A stretch of DNA of 64,000 bases from Selenomonadaceae bacterium (GCA_017515635.1 JAFWFO010000015.1:51818-115817); one strand, 5' to 3'; numbered from the stretch's first letter, positions 29,226-39,384 are shown. Program-made: numbers and translations. The notes: generated from the letters alone by a model not told the origin.

Positions 29226-30392
29226 TCAGTGATGATTTTTCAAGAAATGTTCAATGCGATTCAACGCCTCGGAAATTTTGTCGACGCTCGTGGCGTAGGA
29301 ACAACGCACATGTCCCGCGCCGCATTTGCCGAACGCCGTACCGGGGACAAGCGCAACATGTTCGGTCTGAATCAATTTTTCGGCGAATTGTTCAGAAGTC
29401 AAGCCGCTCGACGAAATGTCGGGGAAAATGTAAAACGCGCCACGCGGCTCGAAACTGTTCAAGCCCAAAGTTTTGAAGCCGTCGTAAATCAAATGGCGTC
29501 GTCTGTCGTAATCGGCAACCATTTTTTTCATATATTTTTCGCCGCGTTTGAGAGCCTCGACGGCCGCCATCTGCGCGGTTATCGGCGCACAAAGAATAGT
29601 GTATTGATGAATTTTCGTCATCGCCGCGATAACATCGGGATTGCCCAACGCGTAGCCGATTCGCCAACCCGTCATTGCGTAAGCTTTGCTGAAACCGTTC
29701 AACAAAATTGTTCGGTCGCGCATTTTCGGCAAGGCGGAAAAACATTCGTGCGCGCCGCCGTAAGTCAAATCGCCGTAAATTTCGTCACTGATAACAATCA
29801 AGTCGTGCGCCTCGGCGAAGTCGGCAATTTTGAGCAAATCTCCCCGTTCCATAATCGCGCCCGTCGGATTGTTCGGATAGCCGATTAAAATCGCTTTGGT
29901 CTTCTCCGTGACGAAAGGTTCCAATTCTTCCGGCGTGATTCGGAATTCATTTTCGATTTTCGCGGGCACGCTGACGGGCACACCGTTGGCAAGAGACGTG
30001 CACGCCTGATAAGAAACGTAACACGGTTCGGGAATCAACACTTCGTCGCCGGGATTCAAAATCGCACGCAACGCAATATCCAAAGCTTCACTCACGCCGA
30101 CAGTCACCAAAATTTCCGTGTCCACGTCGTAAGTCACGTTAAATTTTTCGACGTAATGGCGGGCAATTTCTTCGCGCAACTTCAACATGCCGCGATTTGC
30201 AGTGTAGCTCGTGTAACCGCGCTCCAAACCGTAAACGCAACTTTCGCGAATCGGCCACGGCGTCACAAAATCGGGTTCGCCGACGCCCAAAGAAATTACG
30301 TCCTGCATTTTCGCCGCAATGTCGAAAAATTTTCTTATGCCGCTCGGCGCAACGGATTTAACCGAATTCGACAGCTTGTCATTCCAGTTCAT
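29226..30392 (-). CDS. Class I aminotransferase
   Basis: A 388-residue PLP aminotransferase of the aspartate/aromatic branch. Seen are VGEPDFVTPWPI near residue 37, VGVSEALDIALRAILNPGDEVLIPEP, AILIGYPNNPTGAIM, VISDEIYGDL, and the cofactor lysine in NGFSKAYAMTGWRIGYALG near 235. The ATG 30392 overlaps the stop of the upstream Lrp-like gene (ATGA), a common pairing in which the regulator controls the enzyme. The substrate is uncertain; aspartate, aromatic or methionine-related transamination is likely. Confidence 0.88.
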   Translation of the reverse strand: MNWNDKLSNSVKSVAPSGIRKFFDIAAKMQDVISLGVGEPDFVTPWPIRESCVYGLERGYTSYTANRGMLKLREEIARHYVEKFNVTYDVDTEILVTVGVSEALDIALRAILNPGDEVLIPEPCYVSYQACTSLANGVPVSVPAKIENEFRITPEELEPFVTEKTKAILIGYPNNPTGAIMERGDLLKIADFAEAHDLIVISDEIYGDLTYGGAHECFSALPKMRDRTILLNGFSKAYAMTGWRIGYALGNPDVIAAMTKIHQYTILCAPITAQMAAVEALKRGEKYMKKMVADYDRRRHLIYDGFKTLGLNSFEPRGAFYIFPDISSSGLTSEQFAEKLIQTEHVALVPGTAFGKCGAGHVRCSYATSVDKISEALNRIEHFLKNHH

Positions 30393-30868
30393 GGCGCAAC
30401 CACCAACCTGCGATCACTTTCCTCGTCTTCCATAATCACGCCGTCTTTTTTGTACGCCTTCAGCATGAAATGACTGCGGGTCTGCGTGACGCCTTCAATC
30501 GTCGAAAGGCGAGTCGCCACGAAATTTGCCACGTCTTTGAGCGATTTGCCCTCGATTATGACAAGCAGATCGAAATTGCCGCTCATCAAGTAAACCGTGC
30601 GCACTTCGTCGAAGCGGTAAATTCTTTCGGCAATGGAGTCGAAGCCTACTTCGCGTTGCGGCGTCAAATTAATTTCGATTACCGCCGTGACAACGTCGTC
30701 GCCGAATTTTTCCCAGTTAATCAGCGCACCATAGGACAGAATAATTTTTTCTTTTTCGAGTGAGGAAATTTCTTTTTCAATTTCGTACTCGGATTTTTTC
30801 AGCATGGAGGCCAACTCGCTCGTCGTCAAGCGTGCGTTGTGCTCCAGCAACTCAAGAATTTCTTTCAT
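30389..30868 (-). CDS. Lrp/AsnC-family transcription regulator
   Basis: A 159-residue regulator: N-terminal winged helix (ILELLEHNARLTTSELASMLKKSEYEIEKEI, residues 4-35) and a C-terminal RAM/ligand-binding domain (GVTQTRSHFMLKAYKKD near 125-140). Lrp-type proteins sense amino acids and regulate their metabolism. Start ATG 30868 behind GAGGTGAATATT; the ATGA overlap with the downstream aminotransferase indicates that the pair is translated together and probably autoregulated. Confidence 0.9.
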   Translation of the reverse strand: MKEILELLEHNARLTTSELASMLKKSEYEIEKEISSLEKEKIILSYGALINWEKFGDDVVTAVIEINLTPQREVGFDSIAERIYRFDEVRTVYLMSGNFDLLVIIEGKSLKDVANFVATRLSTIEGVTQTRSHFMLKAYKKDGVIMEDEESDRRLVVAP

Positions 30869-30883
30869 AATATTCACCTCGGT

Positions 30884-31900
30884 TTAATCTTCAAGCATCA
30901 TTGCGGCAAAAATTTCGGCGTCGTGAAGTTCGGCAAAATTTTTTATCGCGTCCATTCCGCCTTGACTGTGGTCGAGTTTGTCACTCAACGCACACAGCAT
31001 TTCCAAAAAAGTTTCGACAGTCAATTTCCCGTGAGCCAAAGCCGTCAACACCGCCGCGAATTCCGCAAGCATGAAAGCCGTCACGAACACGCGGCAATTA
31101 AATTTGTCGTCGCCTTTGAACGCGCAGGGGTAGCAACGCATGACGAATTCATTCACCAAATAATTTTCAATCACGGTCGAAAAATTTTCGCGCAGTTGCG
31201 GCAAGAGATTTTCGCGGGCGGCAAGGAAAGTTTCAACGAGCCGCGATTTTTTGTCGACGGTTAAATTTGCGTCGTAAGTTTCGCCGAAAATTTCCGCCAA
31301 AGCCGCCGCGTTGCTCTCCGCGTCGAAGTCGACGGGCATTGAAGTTTCGCCGAAAAACTCGCACAAAAGTTTCAGCCGACGATTTATCGACAGTTCACGC
31401 CGTTGCAAAATTTTCACCGATTCAACCTGCGCGGACAAAAATTTTTCGACGGGCATTGAAAGTTTTTTCGTGAAGTCGAAAACCAAACGCGTCTTGAGTT
31501 CGTCTGCGACTTCAAAAGTTATCGGCTCTTCGCGCAGAAGAATATCAATCGCCGCCACGGGACAAGTCACCGTCATTCCTTGCAGAAAATTTTCGTCGTC
31601 GAGTTGATACGTCACTCGCGGATAACTTTGGCAAACTGCGGGCAAAAAATCTTCGCCGTGAGCAAGTTGCAGGTTGCACAAAAAATTTTCGTTCAGAAAC
31701 GGACACTCGCCCGAATTCGTCGGTCGGAAAGAATTTTCTTTCGTCATGTGTCGAAAAATTTTTTCGCGGTCGGGCAGTGACTGAAAATTTTTGCGCGTGT
31801 CTTCGTCGATGGAAATTTTCCAATTACGACAGCAACGCGAGCCGCAAAATTCCCCGTCGCATTTGAATTCGCTAACGTAAATCGGTCTGAAAACTTTCAT
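30884..31900 (-). CDS. FliB-like flagellin lysine-N-methylase family protein
   Basis: A 338-residue protein with the cysteine cluster of this family: CDGEFCGSRCCRNWKISIDED near residues 12-32, ECPFLNENFLCNLQLAHGEDFLPAVCQSYPR near 70-100. The family includes FliB, which methylates flagellin lysines, but many members are only homologues. The start ATG 31900 overlaps the stop of the flavoprotein gene (ATGA), so it is coupled to it. No flagellar genes are in the window, so flagellin as target is an inference from the family name. Confidence 0.75.
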   Translation of the reverse strand: MKVFRPIYVSEFKCDGEFCGSRCCRNWKISIDEDTRKNFQSLPDREKIFRHMTKENSFRPTNSGECPFLNENFLCNLQLAHGEDFLPAVCQSYPRVTYQLDDENFLQGMTVTCPVAAIDILLREEPITFEVADELKTRLVFDFTKKLSMPVEKFLSAQVESVKILQRRELSINRRLKLLCEFFGETSMPVDFDAESNAAALAEIFGETYDANLTVDKKSRLVETFLAARENLLPQLRENFSTVIENYLVNEFVMRCYPCAFKGDDKFNCRVFVTAFMLAEFAAVLTALAHGKLTVETFLEMLCALSDKLDHSQGGMDAIKNFAELHDAEIFAAMMLED

Positions 31901-32517
31901 CTGATAAAATGCGTGGCAATCCACTGTTCGCGTTTCGGATAGCCGAATTGTTCTTTGCCGAGAGCGATTGACTTCATGAGAAACGTCATGTTGCGGGCAA
32001 GCGTTCGCATCGTCTGCAAACCTTCGGCGTCTTGAGCCGCCTCGCCGGGTTCACGCCCGTAAACCATATTCCAATATTGACTGCCCGCCGTCACCATGCC
32101 GTTCATCCCAAAATATTTGTTGAGCATGTCGAACGACGAACTTGCGCCGCCGCGACGACAAATCACGACACTTGCGCCGACTTTCATCGTCTTGTCAACT
32201 TTGTTCGTGCTTGCAAAAAGTCTGTCAAGGAAAGCGAGCACCGTGGCATTGGGCTTGCTGTAGTAAACGGGTGCGCCGATAACCAAACCGTCAGCCTCAA
32301 TGAATTTCGGCGCGACTTCGTTGACAATGTCCTTGAAAACGCAGTGACCGAGTTCAAAGCATTTGAAACAGCCGATACAACCGCGAATGTCCCTGCCGCC
32401 GACGTGAATCAATTCGGTCTCGACGCCTTCGGACTCGAAAACTTTAACCATTTCGGCAAGCGCAATGCTCGTGTTGCCTTTTGCTTTCGGCGAACCGTTA
32501 ATCAATAAAACTTTCAT
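31897..32517 (-). CDS. Flavodoxin-like NADPH-dependent FMN reductase
   Basis: A 206-residue flavoprotein of the NADPH:FMN/iron-sulfur flavoprotein family. The FMN-binding loop INGSPKAKGNTSIALAEM is at the N-terminus, with a short Cys motif IRGCIGCFKCFELGHC near 47-62 and GAPVYYSKPNATVLAFLDR near 85. It probably reduces small molecules or transfers electrons. Start ATG 32517 behind AAAGGAGTGC. It leads the two-gene unit with the FliB-like gene and is divergent from the alcohol dehydrogenase. Confidence 0.85.
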   Translation of the reverse strand: MKVLLINGSPKAKGNTSIALAEMVKVFESEGVETELIHVGGRDIRGCIGCFKCFELGHCVFKDIVNEVAPKFIEADGLVIGAPVYYSKPNATVLAFLDRLFASTNKVDKTMKVGASVVICRRGGASSSFDMLNKYFGMNGMVTAGSQYWNMVYGREPGEAAQDAEGLQTMRTLARNMTFLMKSIALGKEQFGYPKREQWIATHFIR

Positions 32518-32601
32518 GTAAAGCACTCCTTTCAAATACGCAGGGAATTATTTTGTCACGGGCGGCGAAATTCCTTTTTTGCCGACGAAAATTTTCTTGT
32601 G

Positions 32602-32627
32602 TTGAAGTCGGCTTGAAATGTTATAAT
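32602..32627 (+). promoter_or_regulatory. Extended -10 promoter of the alcohol dehydrogenase
   Basis: TG-T-TATAAT (32619-32627) is an extended -10, 34 bases upstream of the ATG at 32662. A weak -35 (TGTTGA, 32600-32605) lies 16 bases before it. Confidence 0.6.
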
Positions 32628-32661
32628 CCGTGTGAAAAATTTTTTGGGAGAGTGATTTAAC

Positions 32662-33831
32662 ATGAGCTTTGTTTGGAATATCCCGACGAAAATTCTTTTC
32701 GGCGCGGGCAAACTCGGCGAACTGCACAAAGAAACTCCGCTCGGCAAAAAAGCGTTGATTGTCATTTCTAACGGGCGTTCGACGAAAACAAACGGCAGTC
32801 TCGACAAACTTCAGGACGAACTGAAACTTTGGGGCGCGGATTTCGTCGTCTACAACAAAATCGGCGCGAATCCGACTGAACCTGCCGTGCAAGAAGGCGT
32901 TGACTTCGGGCGCGAAAATAATTGCGATTTCGTTGTCGGACTCGGCGGCGGCTCCGTCCTCGACGCGGCAAAAGCCATTGCTTCCGTCATTCCGCAAAAA
33001 GACGGCGGGCGCGTTTGGGATTATATTTTGTTCGGCACGGGCGGCAAGAAACCGTTGACCGAAAAAGCGTTGCCGTACATTGCGATAACGACCAGCGCGG
33101 GCACCGGCTCCGAAGTTGACGCGGGCGCAGTCATCACCAATCTCGACACGAACGAAAAAACTGCGTTCTTCGGTTGCTTCCCGACGTTGGCGATTGTAGA
33201 TCCCGTTTACATGCTGACAGTTCCGAAACATTTCACGGCTTATCAGGGCTTCGACGCATTTTTCCACAACGCCGAAGGTTACATTTCCAACGCGTGCAAC
33301 GAGGCTTCCGCAATGATTGAGCTGACCGCGATTGAAAAACTTGCGAAATATTTGCCCGTTGCCGTCAACGACGGGAAAAATCTTGAGGCGCGCACGCAGG
33401 TTGCTTTCGCGAACACTTTGGGCGGATTTTCGATGGACGTTTGTGTCTGCACGGCGGAACATTCGCTTGAACACGCGCTCAGTGCTTATCATCCCGAATT
33501 GCCGCACGGTGCGGGCTTGATTATGATTTCGCTTGCGTATTTCGGACACTTCGTCGAAAAACATGCCTGCGACGAAAAATTTATCGCAATGGCTCGCGCA
33601 ATGGGTAAAGTCAACGCTGACAAAGCCGAAGATTTTATCGACGCGCTTAAAGAAATGCAGGCGGCTTGCGGCGTCGACAATCTCAAAATGAGCGACTATG
33701 GCATTTCGCCCGACGAGTTCCCGAAAATGGTTCAGAACACCCGCGACGCAATGGGTTTCCTGTTGCAGTTCGATCCTGTGCCTCTGACGGATGAAGATAT
33801 GCTCAACATTTACAAAAAATCTTATCGGTAA
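32662..33831 (+). CDS. Iron-containing alcohol dehydrogenase
   Basis: A 389-residue Fe-dependent, NAD(P)H-linked alcohol dehydrogenase. Seen are the coenzyme motif VGLGGGSVLDAAKAIA near 93, the metal-binding region ITTSAGTGSEVDAGAVITN, and CTAEHSLEHALSAYHPELPHGAGL near 262 with the metal histidines. It resembles butanol or propanediol-type dehydrogenases used to regenerate NAD(P) in fermentation. Start ATG 32662 behind GGGAGAG, from an extended -10 promoter. It is a single-gene unit ending at a terminator. Confidence 0.92.
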   Translation: MSFVWNIPTKILFGAGKLGELHKETPLGKKALIVISNGRSTKTNGSLDKLQDELKLWGADFVVYNKIGANPTEPAVQEGVDFGRENNCDFVVGLGGGSVLDAAKAIASVIPQKDGGRVWDYILFGTGGKKPLTEKALPYIAITTSAGTGSEVDAGAVITNLDTNEKTAFFGCFPTLAIVDPVYMLTVPKHFTAYQGFDAFFHNAEGYISNACNEASAMIELTAIEKLAKYLPVAVNDGKNLEARTQVAFANTLGGFSMDVCVCTAEHSLEHALSAYHPELPHGAGLIMISLAYFGHFVEKHACDEKFIAMARAMGKVNADKAEDFIDALKEMQAACGVDNLKMSDYGISPDEFPKMVQNTRDAMGFLLQFDPVPLTDEDMLNIYKKSYR

Positions 33832-33854
33832 AATTTCACCCGCGACAAAAAAAT

Positions 33855-33883
33855 TATCCCCCGCAATTAGCGAGGGATTTTTT
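33855..33883. terminator. Terminator after the alcohol dehydrogenase
   Basis: ATCCCCCGC and GCGAGGGAT form an imperfect stem with an AATTA-type loop, followed by T8 (33876-33883). Confidence 0.7.
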
Positions 33884-33896
33884 TTCGTTTGGAATA

Positions 33897-34454
33897 TTAC
33901 TGCGCAACTTTTGCCGTGTAAGTTTTTTCGTGTTCATCCGACTTGACATGAACGACAATTTTTTTGTTAAGTTTGGAGCTTTGAATTGTGAAATCTTTGT
34001 CGATTGTGGGAGCACCGGAATTTTGTTGCTTGGCAAGTTCCTCGTTGACGTATTCGCTCTGTTCCTGCAGGCACTTTTGAATTTCGTCTTGAGTAAGCCC
34101 CGCCGAGAACAAAACACGCGTGAGTATGAAACTGCCCTGGTAATCCAAATTGTAATCAATGGCTTCCGTCATCGAAATTTTTGTTGAAATCAGCTCGCCT
34201 TTTTCGGTCACCGTGAAATAAACCGTGCCGCGATTGTTTTTGTCGAAGACCGCCGAACAGAAATGTTCGCCGTTGTTTTCGCCGTATTTGACATCATGAA
34301 TTTCGTAGCCAATTTCTTTTTCATGCGCACGGCAATCGTCCAAGACATCGTTGACGTTTTTGGTCGACAGCAAGCCGGCTTTTTCTTCGGAGTTGCCGCA
34401 ACCGAACATTGCAACGCTCAAAATCAGCATCGCAACGCACAAAAATTTTCTCAT
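33897..34454 (-). CDS. Hypothetical lipoprotein
   Basis: A 185-residue predicted lipoprotein: signal peptide with lipobox FGCG (near residue 19). The mature part is alpha/beta, with GTVYFTVTEKGELISTKISMTEAIDY near 90-115. No family is recognised. Start ATG 34454 behind GAAAGGATGTGTGC; an alternative ATG nine bases upstream would sit inside the ribosome site. It is divergent from the OstA-like gene and stands alone. Confidence 0.7.
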   Translation of the reverse strand: MRKFLCVAMLILSVAMFGCGNSEEKAGLLSTKNVNDVLDDCRAHEKEIGYEIHDVKYGENNGEHFCSAVFDKNNRGTVYFTVTEKGELISTKISMTEAIDYNLDYQGSFILTRVLFSAGLTQDEIQKCLQEQSEYVNEELAKQQNSGAPTIDKDFTIQSSKLNKKIVVHVKSDEHEKTYTAKVAQ

Positions 34455-34598
34455 AATGCACACATCCTTTCATGTATATTTTAGATTGTCGAAAAGGCTT
34501 GTCAAGTCTTTTCAAAAATTTTTCAGTCTGCGATTGAAAAAATGCCCGTGTTAATATAAAATCCGCCCATACGCTTTTTTCACGGAGGAGAATTTTTC

Positions 34599-35171
34599 AT
34601 GAGACTTTTAAAAATTTTTGCGTTGACGTTGCTTGTGCTTTTCGTCGCGCAGGGAACAACTTTTGCCGCAATGCCCGACATTTCCGCCAAAGAAATTTAC
34701 TACGACTTTTTTAAGGGCGTTCAAGTTTTGCGTGGCAATGTGCGCGTCGCAATGGACAATCACGGATTCAAGGCCGAGTTGAGTGCCGACGAAGCCCGCG
34801 TCAACATGGTGAAAAAATGTTGTTGGGCTGACGGCAAAGTCAAACTTGCGCAGGAAGATATAACTTTCGGTTGCGACCACGCTTATATTGTCTGGGACGA
34901 AAAAACCGCGTCCGTCACGGGCAAAGTCAAATTTGAAAACAAAAACAGTGTCACGATAAGTTCGGACACTGCAGTTTTTAACTGGGATACGAAAATTGTC
35001 GATTTCTACGGCAAAGTCAAGCTCAAGGCGGATAAAAACGTCAAACTTGCCGACGGCGTGAAGATTGACGGCAAAGATTATCAACACATTCAATACAACG
35101 TCGTTGAGAAAAAAATCCTTGCGCTTGACAAAAAATTTAACGCGCCGAAAATTGTCATTCCCGCTGAGTAA
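34599..35171 (+). CDS. LptA/OstA-like periplasmic protein
   Basis: A 190-residue exported protein with a 24-residue signal peptide (LTLLVLFVAQGTTFA) and a chain of short beta-strands (YDFFKGVQVLRGNVRVAMDN, ADGKVKLAQEDITFGCDHAYIVWDEKTASVTGKVKF) typical of the OstA/LptA beta-jellyroll. LptA carries LPS across the periplasm; here the resemblance is of pattern, and other OstA-like outer-membrane factors are possible. Start ATG 34599 behind CACGGAGGAG. It fits the LPS theme of the window. Confidence 0.7.
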   Translation: MRLLKIFALTLLVLFVAQGTTFAAMPDISAKEIYYDFFKGVQVLRGNVRVAMDNHGFKAELSADEARVNMVKKCCWADGKVKLAQEDITFGCDHAYIVWDEKTASVTGKVKFENKNSVTISSDTAVFNWDTKIVDFYGKVKLKADKNVKLADGVKIDGKDYQHIQYNVVEKKILALDKKFNAPKIVIPAE

Positions 35172-35178
35172 CGGCTAA

Positions 35179-37179
35179 TCAACTGCGCAACTTGAAAGTT
35201 TGAATCGCCGCTTGCAATTCTTCCGCCATATCCGCAAGTTGACGGCTGGAGGAGGCAATTTCTTCCGTTGCGGCGGAAAGTTGCTCTGTCGTGGCGGAAA
35301 TTGTTTCGGTTCTGCCGGAAAATCTTATTGCGGCTTCATTAATGACCTTAACCGAGTCGATAATCAATGCATTACCGTCTTCGGCTTTTTTTATTGCTTC
35401 GGTAGTCAAGCTGATTTTTTCGGTGAGCGCGTCAATGTTGCTGACAATTTCGCGGAATTCTTCGCCCGCCTCGTCAACCGCCTGCACGCTTGCATTTGTA
35501 AGATCGGTGCCGACGCTCATTGACTCGACGGCTTGTTTCGTCTGATCTTGCACGTCGAAAATCAATTTGCGAATTTCACTGGCCGCCAAAGCAGATTGTT
35601 CGGCAAGCTTGCGAACTTCTTCCGCGACGACCGCAAATCCGCGACCGTGTTCGCCCGCGTGAGATGCTTCGATTGCGGCATTCAGCGCAAGCAAATTCGT
35701 CTGTTCCGCAATGCCCGAAATTGTTTCGACGATGTTGCCGATTTGGCTGGAATGTTCGCCGAGCAATTTTATAATCTTCGACGATTCTTGCACGGAAATG
35801 CGCAGGGACTCCATGCTTTTGACTGCGTTGCCGACAGTCACGGAGCCGGTTTCCGCCATCTTCAACGCGACGTTTGCGGCATTGGCGACACCGCCGGAAT
35901 TTTCCGCAATGACGTTCAAAAGTTCGCGCATGTGAATTACGGCTTTATTTGCGCTTCCGACTGCGTTTTGTTGATTTGCCGTCTCGCTCGCAAATTCGGT
36001 AACCGTGCCGGAAATTTGATTGGCGGTCGTCGCGGATTCTCTGGCGTTGTTGTTCAACATTTCGGCGGATTTGGAAACGGTATCCGCGCTTATTCTTGCC
36101 TTGTGGAAAAAGTCGTTGAGCTTGTCAGTCATTTTCTCGAAAGCGTTGGCAACGGCTCCCAATTCGTCTTTGGATTCGATGGGAACCGCCTTAAGCGACA
36201 AGTTGCCGTTGGAAATTTCGCTCGCCGCGTGATTTATCGTCAAAATCGGTTTGACTGCAGCATTTGAAACGAAATTCGCGGTTAAAACAATCAGAATCAA
36301 AATCGCTACCGATATGATGCCCAACATCAAGCCTTCGTGAATGGCATGTTCCTCCACCAAACTGTACGGACGGAATGACGCTATAACCCAACCGGTTTGC
36401 GGCTCTTTTTCGCAACTGACAAGTTTTTTCTCGCCGTCAACCACAATCTCGGAAATTTGGCGTTCGCCGACTCTCGCATCTCTTATGAACGGGTAACTGC
36501 TCATGTCGATGCGGTCTTCTTCTTTTTCGATTGTGATTGTGGAATGCGAAACCAATTTGCCGTTGCTCTCGAAAATCGCCAATTCAGTTTCGGGGTCTGC
36601 GGCCTCTTTCAAAATGTCCGCGAGCACGGAAATATTATAGTTGCGCTGAATCATGCCGATAATTTGTCCGTCTGGCGTTTTCACGGGGACTTCAATAACA
36701 ACAATGGCTTTGCCCGTCGTTTTGCTGACAACGACTTCCGAAACGGCTTCTTTGCCCTGCATTGCCTGACTGAAATAATCGCGGTCTTTAAGATTGACGA
36801 GTTTTGAATCGTCGCTTCGGACAAGTTGTTGACCGTCATTGCCCGTTATGACAATGTTGCTTCCGTCCTGAAAAAGATCGTTGGCATTTTTGACGAGACT
36901 TTTCATATTTGCCGCACGATTTGCGGGATCTGCCGTCAAATATTCTTGCACGGCAGGATTTACTGCCATCAATCGCAGAGCGGTAAAGTTGCTGTTCAAC
37001 AGGGAATAAACTTCTTTTTCGATTAGTTCGTCGGTAACTGACAATTCGTGTTCAGCAAATTCAAACGCCGAAGTGATTGTGTTGTAGGACGTGTACGCCA
37101 TTGTAATCAGTAGCGGCACCATGCCTATCAATACCATCAAGAAAATAAGTTTGGACTTGATACTGCTCAGAAAACCCAT
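35179..37179 (-). CDS. Methyl-accepting chemotaxis protein
   Basis: A 666-residue chemoreceptor. Transmembrane helices are near 10-30 and 287-308; between them is a periplasmic dCache-type sensor ([33 protein letters not shown], about 130-165). A HAMP region follows (about 309-360) and then a cytoplasmic signalling domain with the conserved hairpin tip [38 protein letters not shown] near 500. The ligand is not evident; small-molecule binding by the dCache domain is expected. Start ATG 37179 behind AAAGGTCG. It implies motility. Confidence 0.93.
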   Translation of the reverse strand: MGFLSSIKSKLIFLMVLIGMVPLLITMAYTSYNTITSAFEFAEHELSVTDELIEKEVYSLLNSNFTALRLMAVNPAVQEYLTADPANRAANMKSLVKNANDLFQDGSNIVITGNDGQQLVRSDDSKLVNLKDRDYFSQAMQGKEAVSEVVVSKTTGKAIVVIEVPVKTPDGQIIGMIQRNYNISVLADILKEAADPETELAIFESNGKLVSHSTITIEKEEDRIDMSSYPFIRDARVGERQISEIVVDGEKKLVSCEKEPQTGWVIASFRPYSLVEEHAIHEGLMLGIISVAILILIVLTANFVSNAAVKPILTINHAASEISNGNLSLKAVPIESKDELGAVANAFEKMTDKLNDFFHKARISADTVSKSAEMLNNNARESATTANQISGTVTEFASETANQQNAVGSANKAVIHMRELLNVIAENSGGVANAANVALKMAETGSVTVGNAVKSMESLRISVQESSKIIKLLGEHSSQIGNIVETISGIAEQTNLLALNAAIEASHAGEHGRGFAVVAEEVRKLAEQSALAASEIRKLIFDVQDQTKQAVESMSVGTDLTNASVQAVDEAGEEFREIVSNIDALTEKISLTTEAIKKAEDGNALIIDSVKVINEAAIRFSGRTETISATTEQLSAATEEIASSSRQLADMAEELQAAIQTFKLRS

Positions 37180-37309
37180 GGCAACACGACCTTTCAGAAA
37201 TTGTAGGCGGGACGTTGGAGTAAATTTAACGTTGACATTTTACGCCCGCTTTCTGAAAATTCATTGTACACTTTTGTTGTCTTCGCAACTTCAAACGTTG
37301 TCGCAAAAT

Positions 37310-38179
37310 TTAAGTTGAAATTTTTTCGGGCGGAAGGACGGACTCCAAAGATTTTATTGCGACTTCAAGCATTGAATCATCGGGTTCGCGTGTCGTCAAA
37401 TACTGCAACCAAAGCCCCGGCAACGTCGCCAAACGCACGAAAGAATTTTTTGACCGCGCAGAAAAGCGAATCAGTTCGTAAGAAATTCCTGCGACGAGCG
37501 GCAACAAAATTATCCGGGACAAAATTCTGAGCCACAATTCCGGCCAGCCCAAAAATGCGAATACGAAAATACTTACAAGCATGACGATTAACAAAAACGC
37601 CGTGCCGCACCTGGGATGCAAGCGCGGAAATTTTTTTACGTTCTCGACTGTCAACGGTTCGCCCGCCTCGTAGCAGAAAATTGTTTTATGTTCCGCGCCG
37701 TGATATTGGAACGTCCGACGAATGTCTTTCATCTGCGAAATTGCGAACAGGTACACTAAAAAAATTATCAGCCGCAAAAAACCTTCTGCCAAGTTCAAAA
37801 TCAACGGGTCGTCGGTTAATTCGTGGAAAATTTTCGCCGCGCCCGTCGGTATCGCCAAAAACAGCACGCACGCCAACAAAATCGCCAAAATCACCGTGCC
37901 GATTATTTCGCGGTCGGAAAGTTGCTCGTCTTCTTCGCCCGCCGCCTGCGCCGAAAAACTCAACGAACGCATTCCCAAAATCAGCGACTCGAACAAACTT
38001 ACCGCGCCGCGCAGTATCGGCAATTTCAAAATCGGGAATTTGTCCGCTATCGAAGTGACGGGCTTGACTTGTACGTTGATATTTCCGTCAGGCTCACGCA
38101 CGGCGGTTGCGACTTTGCCGAATCCGCGCATCATCACGCCTTCGATAACCGCTTGCCCGCCGACGATTGGTTTATCCAT
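37310..38179 (-). CDS. yqhQ: DUF1385 (YqhQ-like) membrane protein
   Basis: A 289-residue protein with the DUF1385 signature: VGGQAVIEGVMMRGFGKVATAVREPDG at the N-terminus, FQYHGAEHKTIFCYEAGEPLTVENVKKFPRLHPRCGTAFLLIV near 165-205, and four or five hydrophobic helices. Such proteins occur widely in Firmicutes; their role is unknown. Start ATG 38179 behind GGAGGTAAATTTC. The short gap 38180-38257 separates it from a dispersed repeat. Confidence 0.88.
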   Translation of the reverse strand: MDKPIVGGQAVIEGVMMRGFGKVATAVREPDGNINVQVKPVTSIADKFPILKLPILRGAVSLFESLILGMRSLSFSAQAAGEEDEQLSDREIIGTVILAILLACVLFLAIPTGAAKIFHELTDDPLILNLAEGFLRLIIFLVYLFAISQMKDIRRTFQYHGAEHKTIFCYEAGEPLTVENVKKFPRLHPRCGTAFLLIVMLVSIFVFAFLGWPELWLRILSRIILLPLVAGISYELIRFSARSKNSFVRLATLPGLWLQYLTTREPDDSMLEVAIKSLESVLPPEKIST

Positions 38180-38257
38180 GAAATTTACCTCCGAGAAAGT
38201 TTCAGTTCGCGGCGAATTCGTTGGAACGTCAATAACGCCACGGCGCGAAAATTGTTT

Positions 38258-38278
38258 GGTTACTTTTTAAAAGTAACC
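38258..38278. repeat. Palindromic dispersed repeat, copy B (inverted)
   Basis: A 21-base palindrome beginning GGTTAC and ending GTAACC. On the minus strand it is followed by AAACAATTTTCGCG, so both the palindrome and the start of its flank match copy A at 3653, and its orientation is inverted. Confidence 0.65.
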
Positions 38279-38284
38279 TCCGTA

Positions 38285-38320
38285 AAAAAACAAAACGAGC
38301 AAGGCGATTTCACCTTGCCC
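38285..38320 (-). terminator. Terminator after rpmE
   Basis: On the minus strand GCAAGG pairs with CCTTGC around an eight-base loop and is followed by TCGTTTTG and a T7 run. Confidence 0.75.
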
Positions 38321-38333
38321 GAAAAATTTCGGC

Positions 38334-38534
38334 TCAACCTTTTTTGTAGCGTTTGTTGAACTTTTCGATTCGACCGCCGGCTTTAACGTCGCGTTGGCGA
38401 CCCGTAAAGAACGGATGACATTTCGAGCAAACGTCCACGCGCAATTCTTTTTTCGTGGAGCCGGTTTTAAAAGTATTGCCGCAACCGCAAGTAACCGTTG
38501 CTTCAAAATACTGCGGATGAATTTTCTCTTTCAT
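38334..38534 (-). CDS. rpmE: 50S ribosomal protein L31
   Basis: A 66-residue ribosomal protein. Zinc-ribbon cysteines are at [10 protein letters not shown] (CxC) and [12 protein letters not shown], so this is the zinc-containing L31 type. Start ATG 38534, behind GAGGTGTCAACC; it overlaps the stop of the O-methyltransferase (ATGA), an unusual partner for L31. A terminator follows. Confidence 0.97.
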   Translation of the reverse strand: MKEKIHPQYFEATVTCGCGNTFKTGSTKKELRVDVCSKCHPFFTGRQRDVKAGGRIEKFNKRYKKG

Positions 38535-39358
38535 GGTTGACACCTCACTTTCTGTTTCGCGCCCCAAATTACGACGCGGTTGGCTTCGGACGTGGTCACG
38601 GGATTTTCGGGCAAAATTATCGCGTCATGCGGCAGAAACGAAACGAATTCATCAAGCGTGAAACCGTCGTAAAGTCCCGCCTCCGCGAAAAAGTCACCGT
38701 CCCAAGTGACGTAGCCCGCTTTTGCCTTAGACAAAATTTTTTCGATATAAATTTCCTGCGCGGGTTTGCCCAGTTCCGAAAAAGCGTAGTCGCTTATGAA
38801 CAAGTCACAAGGCGCGTCGTGATAAAGGTGCGTGCCGTCAAGGTATCGAACGGCGTTGCTTGTTTCGTTGAGCGCGGTCAAAAATTTTTCGGCAAGCGCA
38901 AGAGCTTCCGGCAAGTCAACCAAGTTATAACGACGAATCGGCAAAGTATTCAGCAAAATTCTGCACTGCCCGCCGTAACCGACTCCGACTTCCGTGACGG
39001 TTTGGATTTTTTCCACGTCGAAGAACGTAAGCAAATCCACCAAAACTTTCACGTAACGAAGCGTTGTCGGCGAAGCGATAACCATTGAGTCGCCGCAATC
39101 GAACTGCGACAAATACGGGTTGCCGACCGAATCATTTTGCAGGAAGAATAACCAATCGTCCTCCGAAAAATCCACGACGGAATTTTTTAACAGAAACTCA
39201 AAACATTTCTGACCGAATTCGGGCGACATATATTCGACCACGCGATTGTAAACGGGGTGCCGCTTGAAGTTGCGGAAAACGTCTTCATGACGCGAGGCGA
39301 AGTAACAAAATTCGGGATAATAATCGTCGTCAAAAACACTCGTGCCCGTCGTCGTCAT
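38531..39358 (-). CDS. Putative sugar O-methyltransferase
   Basis: A 275-residue SAM-dependent methyltransferase-like protein. The SAM-binding strand is [40 protein letters not shown] near residue 130, followed by [23 protein letters not shown]. The pattern fits the putative sugar O-methyltransferase family that often accompanies surface-glycan genes, but the substrate cannot be told. Start ATG 39358 behind GGCGGTGA. It is translationally coupled to rpmE. Confidence 0.7.
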   Translation of the reverse strand: MTTTGTSVFDDDYYPEFCYFASRHEDVFRNFKRHPVYNRVVEYMSPEFGQKCFEFLLKNSVVDFSEDDWLFFLQNDSVGNPYLSQFDCGDSMVIASPTTLRYVKVLVDLLTFFDVEKIQTVTEVGVGYGGQCRILLNTLPIRRYNLVDLPEALALAEKFLTALNETSNAVRYLDGTHLYHDAPCDLFISDYAFSELGKPAQEIYIEKILSKAKAGYVTWDGDFFAEAGLYDGFTLDEFVSFLPHDAIILPENPVTTSEANRVVIWGAKQKVRCQP

Positions 39359-39384
39359 TCACCGCCGTTCAGTTTAACTTTAAG

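Noticed and set aside
30884..31900. FliB-like gene as proof of a flagellin methylation locus
   Set aside because: No flagellar gene is in the window; the family includes many proteins of unknown role, so only a family-level call is made.
32548..33564. A 338-codon minus-strand frame opposite the alcohol dehydrogenase
   Set aside because: Shadow of the conserved plus-strand gene; no ribosome site or domain.
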